Shown here: piece by piece, positions 1 through 4,798 of the stretch
Numbering within the stretch: the first letter of the stretch is position 1
Layout of the letters: each line of letters begins with the position of its first letter
Assembly (NCBI GenBank): GCA_902464375.1
Contig: CABQIM010000105.1
Span: forward strand, 1 to 5,143
Direction of reading: 5' to 3'
Source of the DNA: an uncultured bacterium
GTDB lineage: Bacteria; Cyanobacteriota; Vampirovibrionia; Gastranaerophilales; Gastranaerophilaceae
Length of the DNA stretch: 5,143 bases
Program-made: the position numbers and the translations under genes
Notes under the pieces: generated by a model
Databases searched by the model: none
Seen by the model: the letters and a program-made list of their open reading frames with translations, nothing else
Told to the model about the DNA's origin: nothing

Positions 1-7
1 ATGAATA

Positions 8-1174
8 TTAATTTTTGCGGAGTTTTTCTACAAAGTTTTTCAATCTTTCCATTGCAATTTTTAAATTATCAAGAGAGTATGCATATGATATTCTTAAAAA
101 GCCTTCGCCGCTATCTCCAAATGCACTCCCAGGAACAGCAGCAACACGTTCTTCTTCTAAAAATCTAGTAGCGAACTCTTCACTTGTCATTCCGAATTCT
201 TTTATGCAAGGGAATACATAAAAAGCTCCAAACGGTTCAAAGCATTCTAAACCCATTTCTTTAAATGCATTCATCAAATATCTGCGTCTTTGATTGTATT
301 CTTGACGCATAGCTTTAACGTCATCTTCCCCATTTTTTAAAGCTTCTACTGCAGCATATTGGCTGGTTGTAGGGGCGCACATAATTGCAAATTGGTGAAT
401 CTTTGTCATTTGTTTGATAATATGTTCCGGTCCACAAGCGTAACCAAGTCTCCAACCGGTCATTGCAAAAGCTTTTGAGAAACCATCAATGAGAATTGTT
501 CTTTCTTTCATTCCCTCTAATGATGCTATAGAAACATGTTCTCCGTTGTAAGTAAGAGCGCCATAAATTTCGTCAGACATTACATAAATATCGTTTTTGG
601 TAATTATATCTGCAATTTTCTCTAAATCCTCTCGTCCCATAACGGCACCAGTCGGGTTGTTTGGATATGGTAATATTAAAACTTTTGTTTTTTCAGTAAT
701 TACAGCTTCCAGTTCTTCCGTAGTCAATCTGAATTCATTTTCGGCTTTTAATGCAATTGTTACAGGTTTAGCGCCTGCTAAAATTGCACAAGGTTCATAA
801 GAAACATATGAAGGTTGAGGAATAATGACTTCGTCGCCTGCGTTAATAATTGCTCTTAAGCCAATATCAATAGCTTCTGAACCGCCGACCGTAACGATAA
901 CTTCGCTAAGCGGATTGTAATCTATATTCTGATGTCGTTTTTGGTAGTTACAGATTTCTTCGCGTAGTTCTTTTAAGCCTGCGTTAGAGGTGTAGAAAGT
1001 CTTTCCTTTTTCTAAAGCGTAAATACCTTCATCACGAATATGCCAAGGTGTGTCAAAGTCAGGCTCTCCAACACCAAGAGAGATTGCATCTTTCATTTCG
1101 CTAACTATATCAAAAAATTTTCTTATGCCCGATGGTTTTAAACCTAAAACGGCATTTGATAGAGGTTTTGTCAT
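8..1174 (-). CDS. PLP-dependent class I/II aminotransferase, PatA-like
   Basis: A 388-residue cytoplasmic fold-type I aminotransferase, full length for the family. It moves an amino group between an amino acid and a 2-oxoacid through pyridoxal phosphate. Visible landmarks are GVGEPDFDTP (34-43), YTSNAGLKELR (61-71), PNNPTG (171-176) with cofactor-contacting N173, SDEIYGALTY (200-209) with D201 and Y204, and SKAFAMTGWRLGY (233-245) with Schiff-base lysine K234 and phosphate-binding R242. VPGSAFG (348-353 region) and FLRISYA, with carboxylate-binding R361, close the active site. From memory, the text resembles Bacillus subtilis PatA along its length (SGIRKF, GAFYVFP.IK.FGMTS), but the substrate (aspartate, alanine, aromatic or N-acetyl-diaminopimelate) cannot be read from sequence. 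The ATG overlaps the stop of the upstream Lrp-like gene as ATGA. No good Shine-Dalgarno sits close by, so translation is probably coupled. The gene ends 7 bases inside the window; its terminator would lie outside. Confidence 0.95.
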   Translation of the reverse strand: MTKPLSNAVLGLKPSGIRKFFDIVSEMKDAISLGVGEPDFDTPWHIRDEGIYALEKGKTFYTSNAGLKELREEICNYQKRHQNIDYNPLSEVIVTVGGSEAIDIGLRAIINAGDEVIIPQPSYVSYEPCAILAGAKPVTIALKAENEFRLTTEELEAVITEKTKVLILPYPNNPTGAVMGREDLEKIADIITKNDIYVMSDEIYGALTYNGEHVSIASLEGMKERTILIDGFSKAFAMTGWRLGYACGPEHIIKQMTKIHQFAIMCAPTTSQYAAVEALKNGEDDVKAMRQEYNQRRRYLMNAFKEMGLECFEPFGAFYVFPCIKEFGMTSEEFATRFLEEERVAAVPGSAFGDSGEGFLRISYAYSLDNLKIAMERLKNFVEKLRKN

Positions 1175-1653
1175 GGTGTAATTATCTCTCTTTCATCTTC
1201 ATTTTTTTTATCAAATATAGTTCCGTGATCTTTGTATTTTTTCAAGATAAAGTGTGTTGCGGTACTCAATACGCTATCAAGAGTTGATAACTTATCAGAA
1301 ACGAAGTTGGCAATTTCTTTCAAAGATTTTTCTTCTAATGTTACCAATAAATCGAATCCGCCAGAAATTAGGTATACAGCTCGAACTTCGGGATAATTAT
1401 AAATTCTTTCTGCTATACTATCAAAACCTTGACCTCGTTGAGGAGTTACTTTGACTTCAATCAAGGCTGTAACTTTGTCCAAAGATGTTTTGTCCCAATT
1501 GATAAGTGTGTGGTATCCGCAGATTATTCCTTCGCTTTCAAGTTTGGCGATTTCATTGGCTACATCAATTTCTTCTTTGCCAAGAAGTATTGCAAGTTCT
1601 TTTATTCCAATTCTGCTGTTTTTTTCGATTATAGATAATAATTCTTCTCTCAT
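1171..1653 (-). CDS. Lrp/AsnC-family transcriptional regulator
   Basis: A 160-residue DNA-binding regulator of normal Lrp/AsnC length. Residues 1-50 form the AsnC-type helix-turn-helix: a first helix (REELLSIIEKN), then IGIKELAILLGKEEIDVANEIAKLESEGII, where the family's recognition helix lies. After the short linker GYHTLINWDK comes the RAM ligand-binding and oligomerisation domain (about 58-140), with the SGGFDLLV turn at 97-104 that matches the family's G-x-[FY]-D signature. The last 20 residues (DKKNEDEREIITP) form a charged tail. Lrp-type proteins bind amino acids and control amino-acid metabolism genes. Being between a flavoprotein and an aminotransferase, it most likely controls this operon, but no operator is evident to me. 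The ATG has AAGGA 7 bases upstream. The effector is unknown. Confidence 0.93.
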   Translation of the reverse strand: MREELLSIIEKNSRIGIKELAILLGKEEIDVANEIAKLESEGIICGYHTLINWDKTSLDKVTALIEVKVTPQRGQGFDSIAERIYNYPEVRAVYLISGGFDLLVTLEEKSLKEIANFVSDKLSTLDSVLSTATHFILKKYKDHGTIFDKKNEDEREIITP

Positions 1654-1662
1654 TTTTAATCC

Positions 1663-2286
1663 TTAATTAATAAAATTTGTGTAAATTTTTTCTTCAAGAG
1701 CCGGATGCTCAATTCCATTTTGCTTGCCAAGTTCAATACACTTAAGCATCCAAGCCATGTTGCGCCCAAGAGTTCGCATAACTTGCAAACCTTCTAAATC
1801 TTGTTTAGCATCATCTGCAACGTGTCCATGTATGTTATTCCAGTATCTGGAAGAAACAATTGGCATATTAACAATTGTAAAATACTTATTAAGTACATCA
1901 AAGCTGGCTGTTGTTCCTGCGCGTCTGGCAGAAGTTATTGCAGCCCCAGGTTTGAATGCAAGAGCAGAACTGCCGGCATAAAAGACTCTATCTAGGAAAG
2001 AAAGAATTCTGCCTGACGGATGAGCATAATAAACAGGTGTTCCAAAAACAAATCCATCAGCTAATTTAGCTTTTTCTATGAATTCGTTTACCATTCCATC
2101 ATTGAATACGCATTTGCCCAATTTTCTGCAAGCTTGGCAACCGCAGCAATCGCGGAGTTCAAGGTTTCCAAGTTGAAAAATTTCTGTTTCTATATCATTT
2201 TCATTAAGGGTTTTGGCAACCTCGCTTAGAGCTGTAAATGTGCAACCTTCTTTATGTGTACTTCCGTTAACAAGCAAAACTTTCAT
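1663..2286 (-). CDS. Flavodoxin-fold iron-sulfur flavoprotein / NAD(P)H-dependent FMN reductase family
   Basis: A 207-residue flavodoxin-like oxidoreductase. The N-terminus MKVLLVNGSTHKEGCT (1-16) is a beta strand followed by the FMN-phosphate loop, typical of NADPH-dependent FMN reductases. Cysteines 47, 50, 53 and 59 form a compact Cx2Cx2Cx5C cluster inside CCGCQACRKLGKC. This spacing fits the Cx2Cx2Cx4-7C motif that binds a [4Fe-4S] cluster in archaeal and bacterial iron-sulfur flavoproteins (Isf). ADGFVFGTPVYYAHPSG (76-92) is the second flavin-contacting loop, and LDRVFY follows as in the family. It is cytoplasmic, with no signal peptide. The ATG is preceded by AGGAG at 7 bases. It is the first gene of the leftward operon, 9 bases ahead of the Lrp-like gene. 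Its electron partner and substrate are unknown. Cluster binding is inferred from cysteine spacing only; it could be a plain FMN reductase. Confidence 0.9.
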   Translation of the reverse strand: MKVLLVNGSTHKEGCTFTALSEVAKTLNENDIETEIFQLGNLELRDCCGCQACRKLGKCVFNDGMVNEFIEKAKLADGFVFGTPVYYAHPSGRILSFLDRVFYAGSSALAFKPGAAITSARRAGTTASFDVLNKYFTIVNMPIVSSRYWNNIHGHVADDAKQDLEGLQVMRTLGRNMAWMLKCIELGKQNGIEHPALEEKIYTNFIN

Positions 2287-2310
2287 ATTTTTTCTCCTAC
2301 CAGCATTTTA

Positions 2311-2339
2311 ATTTAATCAAAAATTGGAGAGTTTTTCAA
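2311..2339 (-). promoter_or_regulatory. Candidate promoter of the flavoprotein-Lrp-aminotransferase operon
   Basis: On the minus strand TTGAAA (2334-2339) is followed after exactly 17 bases by TTAAAT (2311-2316). The -35 matches consensus at 5 of 6 positions and the -10 at 4 of 6. A start near 2304 would give a leader of about 18 bases that still contains the AGGAG ribosome site at 2294-2298. The spacing and position are good, but in AT-rich DNA the -10 is weak evidence. Confidence 0.45.
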
Positions 2340-2370
2340 GAAAATTAACATTTGATTATTTTTCAGTATA

Positions 2371-2432
2371 AATACAATCTTGTAATTTCTACCAAGCAGC
2401 CGACCTTGTATGAAAAGTCTTTTGGGTTCCTT
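2371..2432 (+). repeat. Direct repeat, copy 1 (62 bases)
   Basis: This stretch matches 2603-2664 in the same orientation at 56 of 62 positions. The differences are C/T at 2375, T/A near 2390, a three-base change (TTG/CAA) at 2406-2408, and G/T near 2424. Shared landmarks include ACCAAGCAGCCGACC and the small near-palindrome AAAAGTCTTTT. The copies are too similar to be chance, yet diverged enough to be old. No reading frame is convincing through it. Confidence 0.85.
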
Positions 2433-2602
2433 CTGAGGATAAGCCCCCACCCTTCCCTCTCTGTCACTAACGTGACATCTCTCCCACCCAATGGATGTTG
2501 TGGGCGAGAATTAAGTTTTAGAAGAGTCTATACCTCCCCCTATCAAGGGAGGGTACGGCGCCCTACTTGTAGGTTTCACTTTGAGGCGGAGCCTGTAGGT
2601 TT
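2433..2602. repeat. GC-richer hairpin-dense intergenic module between the direct repeats
   Basis: About 170 bases with a base composition unlike the surroundings: 2441-2500 is 33/60 G+C, while the flanks are strongly AT-rich. It contains consecutive inverted repeats. These are TGTCAC/GTGACA with a 4-base loop (2462-2477); CTCTCCCAC/GTGGGCGAG with one mismatch (2479-2487 with 2500-2508); CCTCCC/GGGAGG (2533-2538 with 2547-2552); and CCTAC/GTAGG with a 2-base loop (2562-2573). TGTAGGTTT occurs twice (2568-2576, 2594-2602). An open frame at 2352-2609 is an accident of this repeat. The pattern is that of a non-coding dispersed element (MITE-like or REP-like) and resembles intergenic repeats I recall from gut bacterial genomes. 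Its copy number here is unknown. Confidence 0.6.
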
Positions 2603-2664
2603 AATATAATCTTGTAATTTCAACCAAGCAGCCGACCCAATATGAAAAGTCTTTTTGGTTCCTT
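2603..2664 (+). repeat. Direct repeat, copy 2 (62 bases)
   Basis: Partner of the copy at 2371-2432, offset by 232 bases. Its right end (GGTTCC) runs straight into the 5' arm of the hairpin that abuts the tRNA gene. In copy 1 the same GGTTCC is instead followed by the GC-richer module. The two copies therefore share a common body but have different right-hand neighbours. Confidence 0.85.
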
Positions 2665-2683
2665 TTTCTGTAGAAAAAGGAAC
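2658..2683 (-). terminator. Perfect hairpin abutting the tRNA 3' end, possible terminator or processing signal
   Basis: GTTCCTTTTTC (2658-2668) and GAAAAAGGAAC (2673-2683) are exact reverse complements, giving an 11-bp stem with a 4-base loop. On the minus strand the stem starts at the very next base after the tRNA discriminator at 2684. No U-run follows directly on either strand: the minus strand continues CAAAAAGAC, then a short CTTTTC. It is therefore not a textbook intrinsic terminator; it may end the tRNA transcript weakly or position 3' processing. Confidence 0.45.
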
Positions 2684-2756
2684 TGCCGATGGGGAGACTC
2701 GAACTCCCGACCTATTGATTACGAATCAATTGCTCTACCACCTGAGCCACATCGGC
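2684..2756 (-). tRNA. tRNA-Thr(CGT)
   Basis: A 73-base minus-strand cloverleaf. The acceptor stem is GCCGATG with CATCGGC, and the discriminator is A. The D arm is GCTC/GAGC with loop AGGTGGTA. The anticodon arm is ATTGA/TCAAT with loop TTCGTAA, giving anticodon CGT (plus strand 2721-2723), which reads the Thr codon ACG. The variable loop is AGGTC, and the T arm is GGGAG/CTCCC with loop TTCGAGT. All stems are fully paired. CCA is not encoded; the 3' end continues GTT into the hairpin, so CCA must be added after transcription. Confidence 0.97.
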
Positions 2757-2768
2757 AGGTTTGAGTTC

Positions 2769-2777
2769 AGTATACCA
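2769..2777 (-). promoter_or_regulatory. Extended -10 promoter of tRNA-Thr
   Basis: On the minus strand TGG-TATACT (plus 2769-2777) is an extended -10 (TGn plus a 5/6 hexamer). A start about 7 bases downstream, near 2762, would leave a leader of about 6 bases before the tRNA 5' end. No convincing -35 is visible at 16-18 bases upstream, which an extended -10 can tolerate. Confidence 0.55.
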
Positions 2778-2824
2778 TGAAAATAAAATCTAACCATAAT
2801 GCTATATCACTATGTATATATTTT

Positions 2825-2853
2825 TTTACATTATATTGATATAGATTTATTAT
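2825..2853 (+). promoter_or_regulatory. Sigma-70-type promoter of the TPR protein gene
   Basis: TTTACA (2825-2830) and TATTAT (2848-2853) are separated by exactly 17 bases, and each differs from consensus at one position. The start would fall near 2860, giving an untranslated leader of about 39 bases. It points away from the tRNA promoter, so the 142-base gap is a divergent control region. Confidence 0.7.
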
Positions 2854-2884
2854 GTGTTATTATTTTTTAGAACCCAATTTGATT

Positions 2885-2890
2885 AAGGAG
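2885..2890 (+). promoter_or_regulatory. Ribosome binding site that fixes a GTG start
   Basis: AAGGAG lies 8 bases before GTG at 2899. The next in-frame ATG (codon 7) is too far from it and would remove the lysine-containing n-region of the signal peptide. GTG is therefore the likely start. Confidence 0.85.
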
Positions 2891-2898
2891 TACGTATC

Positions 2899-4305
2899 GT
2901 GAAATATACAAGTATAATGCTTGCAATTGTTATGTCTGTTGCACTCTCAATGCCGGTAATGGCGCAGAGTCCAATTGAACGTTCTATTGATACGTATACT
3001 CAAGAAATAGAATCAAATCCTAATGCTGCGTTAGCTTATTCAAACAGAGCGTCAATGAAGTTTTTAAAACAGGATATCAAGGGAGCTATTCAGGATTTTG
3101 ATAAAGCTATTGAAATTACGCCTAATAACCCTGATTTATACTTAAATAGAGGGTATATTAAACAGTTGATTAATGACTTGGATGGTGCAATGGCTGATTA
3201 TAATAAAGCGATTGCAATAAATAAGAATTTTGCGTATGCGTATAATAACAGAGGTGTCTTGAAAGTAGCTCTTAATGATATTAATGGTGCGATGGAAGAT
3301 TATGCCAAGGCTCTTTCTATAAACAAAAATTATTCTGACGTTTATTATAACAGAGCGAATTTGAAATATATGCTTGATGATAATAAGGGCGCTTTGGATG
3401 ATTATAATGTTGCTATTGAATTGAACCCAAAGGATTCTGACGCATACAACAATAGAGGCGTTGTAAAAAAGAGAATGAACTTCAATGTTGGTGCTTTGAG
3501 TGATTATTCTCAAGCAATTGCTTTGAATCCCAATGATAGTATTGCTTACGCAAACAGAGGTCACTTGAAAAAATTATATTTTGATAATGAAGGTGCGGCG
3601 ATTGACTTGGATCAAGCAATTGCACTTGCCGAAAACCAAACTTTTATAAAGAATGTTAAACCTTTAGTATCAAACGAAAGATATATTGCTGCAATCCCAA
3701 CAGTTAAAGGTGTTACACAAAATTATACAGTACAAAGAACTCAACCTGTTGTTCAACAAAAAACTCAAATTGCTTTGGCAAGTCCTGAAAAACCGGCTGC
3801 ACAGCAGACAGTGAAAAAACAAGAACCTGTAAACCATCAACAGATAGCTTATCAATCACCGGCTGTTGTGAAACAAGTTGAGCAACCTGTCGTTAAGCAA
3901 CAGAATACGGTACAGAAGAAGTCTGAAGTTGTGCAACCACAACAACAAAAACTTGCTGCTAATACTATAAGTGCAGGTGTTGCTACAGTAAGAACTCCTC
4001 AAGCGCCTGTTATAACAACTACTGCAGTAACGAAAACTCCAACAACAAATGTAAAACTAGCTGAAAGCTACTATATCAGAGGTTTGCAAAAATGTGTTTT
4101 GAGAGATTTGCAGGGTGCAATAGCTGATTTGAATAAGGCAATTGAAAATAATTCTAAGTATGCTGATGCTTATTATTATAGAGCTGCAATTAAAAAAGAA
4201 TTGGGTGATTCTGACGGATTTAAGAAAGATTACTCAACAGCTATTCAAATCAATCCATCATTACAAGCTTTTAATGATTCAGACTGCTTGTCTTTGATTA
4301 GATAG
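2899..4305 (+). CDS. Secreted tetratricopeptide-repeat (TPR) protein with a Q/V-rich linker
   Basis: A 468-residue protein starting with GTG. Residues 1-22 form a signal peptide: K2, a hydrophobic core (IMLAIVMSVAL), and a VMA cleavage site before Q23. After a half-repeat at 24-42 come six TPR units in exact 34-residue register (about 44-247). The anchor arginine in [NS]R recurs at 50, 84, 118, 152, 186 and 220, and D[FYL]xxAI-type B helices recur throughout. Residues 248-385 form a low-complexity linker rich in Q, V, P, T and K (VVQQKTQ, VVKQQ, VVQPQQQ), probably disordered. Two more TPR units follow (386-453, anchors R394 and R428), then a short tail. TPRs scaffold protein-protein contacts. 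Export suggests a periplasmic or cell-surface adaptor. No enzyme domain, membrane anchor or sorting signal is visible, and the partner is unknown. It stands alone with its own promoter. Confidence 0.92.
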   Translation: MKYTSIMLAIVMSVALSMPVMAQSPIERSIDTYTQEIESNPNAALAYSNRASMKFLKQDIKGAIQDFDKAIEITPNNPDLYLNRGYIKQLINDLDGAMADYNKAIAINKNFAYAYNNRGVLKVALNDINGAMEDYAKALSINKNYSDVYYNRANLKYMLDDNKGALDDYNVAIELNPKDSDAYNNRGVVKKRMNFNVGALSDYSQAIALNPNDSIAYANRGHLKKLYFDNEGAAIDLDQAIALAENQTFIKNVKPLVSNERYIAAIPTVKGVTQNYTVQRTQPVVQQKTQIALASPEKPAAQQTVKKQEPVNHQQIAYQSPAVVKQVEQPVVKQQNTVQKKSEVVQPQQQKLAANTISAGVATVRTPQAPVITTTAVTKTPTTNVKLAESYYIRGLQKCVLRDLQGAIADLNKAIENNSKYADAYYYRAAIKKELGDSDGFKKDYSTAIQINPSLQAFNDSDCLSLIR

Positions 4306-4359
4306 ATGTTAATTATTTTTGGACGGTAAGTTTTATTAATAATTTGGTATTAATATTAT

Positions 4360-4455
4360 TAAGCATATAAACAGAAATATGGCTAAAATGATTTTTGTGT
4401 AGAACGTGTTTTAAAGCTTTTTTTATATGCTTATATATAAGTCTTCTACGTTCTA
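4360..4455. repeat. Two interleaved inverted repeats (pseudoknot-type order)
   Basis: TAAGCATATAAA (4360-4371) is the exact reverse complement of TTTATATGCTTA (4422-4433). TAGAACGT (4400-4407) is the exact reverse complement of ACGTTCTA (4448-4455). The 5' arm of the second pair lies inside the loop of the first and its 3' arm lies outside, so the two cross. They could form an RNA pseudoknot in the TPR transcript's 3' region, alternative folds, or paired protein sites. Confidence 0.5.
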
Positions 4456-4513
4456 TAAAAGTGTTTGTTCCATGCAAAATATAGCTTGGTCAGTGGTTTA
4501 AAAGTTGAATTTC

Positions 4514-4546
4514 TAAATCATTTTTTACCATGTAAAAAATGATTTA
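4514..4546. repeat. 15-bp perfect inverted repeat with 3-base loop
   Basis: TAAATCATTTTTTAC (4514-4528) and its exact reverse complement (4532-4546) flank the loop CAT. This is very unlikely by chance even in AT-rich DNA. No T-run follows on either strand, so it is not a standard terminator. On the minus strand it spans the stop codon (4518-4520) of the small frame 4518-4685. It may be a transcript-end stem, a replication or recombination site, or the mark of a past insertion. Confidence 0.75.
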
Positions 4547-4685
4547 ATAAAGAATTTACTCCAGAAACATTTAAAAGATATAAATTGCAATCAATAGAAG
4601 ACGAAGCATATCGCATACAAATATTATTAGAACATTTTTCAATATTAACTTCCCAATAGTCGAAATTTCGTTTAAAACGACCCAT
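4518..4685 (-). CDS. Unrecognised small protein or remnant of a decayed gene (55 residues)
   Basis: I do not recognise this protein. The frame starts MGRFKRNFDYWEVNIEK and ends in NHFLHGKK before TGA. It has three cysteines (18, 23, 33) and natural-looking composition and codons. The same frame stays open upstream to 4781, just past a TAG, and reads plausibly (LHFLDYIFTFPKNYKQQ before the Met). That upstream part has no ATG, GTG or TTG start, and there is no Shine-Dalgarno before ATG 4685. It therefore looks like the 3' end of a gene whose start was lost or overwritten by the MarR promoter region. The alternative is chance: an opposite-strand frame, 4543-4659, is also open but has no start. 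I favour the minus strand only on amino-acid and codon appearance. Confidence 0.3.
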   Translation of the reverse strand: MGRFKRNFDYWEVNIEKCSNNICMRYASSSIDCNLYLLNVSGVNSLLNHFLHGKK

Positions 4686-4764
4686 TTGCTGTTTATAATT
4701 TTTAGGGAAAGTAAAAATGTAATCTAAAAAATGTAATGTTCTGATAAAAAAAGCAAAAAACTTC

Positions 4765-4792
4765 TTGACAAAGTTAGATATCTAACTATAAT
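4765..4792 (+). promoter_or_regulatory. Consensus promoter of the MarR gene
   Basis: TTGACA (4765-4770) and TATAAT (4787-4792) both match the sigma-70 consensus perfectly, with a 16-base spacer. Counting 7 bases on from the -10 puts the transcription start at about 4799, which is the first base of the MarR ATG. This predicts a leaderless mRNA. Confidence 0.85.
4772..4787. promoter_or_regulatory. 16-bp palindromic operator, probable MarR autorepression site
   Basis: AGTTAGATATCTAACT is a perfect palindrome that fills the spacer between the -35 and -10 and touches the first base of the -10. A dimer bound here would block RNA polymerase. Its size and symmetry fit MarR-family operators, and the MarR gene follows directly. 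Binding by this particular protein is inferred. Confidence 0.75.
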
Positions 4793-4798
4793 GTTTGT

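Larger units (their letters stand above)
4306..4764. other. Structured AT-rich intergenic stretch between the TPR and MarR genes
   Basis: About 460 bases with no confident gene. It holds several inverted repeats: TTAATAAT/ATTATTAA (4336-4343 with 4355-4362), an interleaved pair at 4360-4455, and the perfect hairpin at 4514-4546. There is a self-complementary CGAAATTTCG (4661-4670), overlapped by TCGTTT-A-AAACGA (4668-4680), and AAAAATGTAAT occurs twice (4713-4723, 4727-4737). No classic intrinsic terminator for the TPR gene is evident: the T-run at 4418-4424 lacks a good stem directly before it. A small minus-strand frame is listed separately. Confidence 0.6.

Noticed and set aside
2365..2370. 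TATACT on the minus strand within the repeat's left flank as a second operon promoter
   Set aside because: It lacks a -35 at a usable distance and a TG extension, and the TTGAAA/TTAAAT pair nearer the gene is better placed.
2352..2609. An 85-codon plus-strand open frame across the first direct repeat and the GC-richer module
   Set aside because: It lies in repeat and hairpin sequence, has no ribosome site, and its translation (runs of S, P, R, G) looks like translated structure rather than a protein.
2371..2664. CRISPR array or phage attachment sites
   Set aside because: Only two imperfect copies with a single 170-base interval, so not CRISPR. The repeats do not contain the tRNA 3' end, and no integrase gene is present, so an att-site reading is unsupported.
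3142..3564. A long minus-strand open frame opposite the TPR gene
   Set aside because: It is the regular antisense of in-register TPR codons. The sense strand has signal peptide, promoter, ribosome site and clear domains; the antisense product is a low-information I/N/S-rich string.
4444..4520. Possible readthrough of the TGA at 4518-4520 to extend the small minus-strand frame
   Set aside because: The frame stays open for 24 more codons, but TGA clearly acts as a stop in the Lrp-like gene here, and there is no recoding signal to support readthrough.
4661..4680. CGAAATTTCG and the overlapping TCGTTT-A-AAACGA as an operator
   Set aside because: They are short, lie far from any promoter, and fall within the candidate minus-strand coding frame (RFKRNFD), so they may be incidental.
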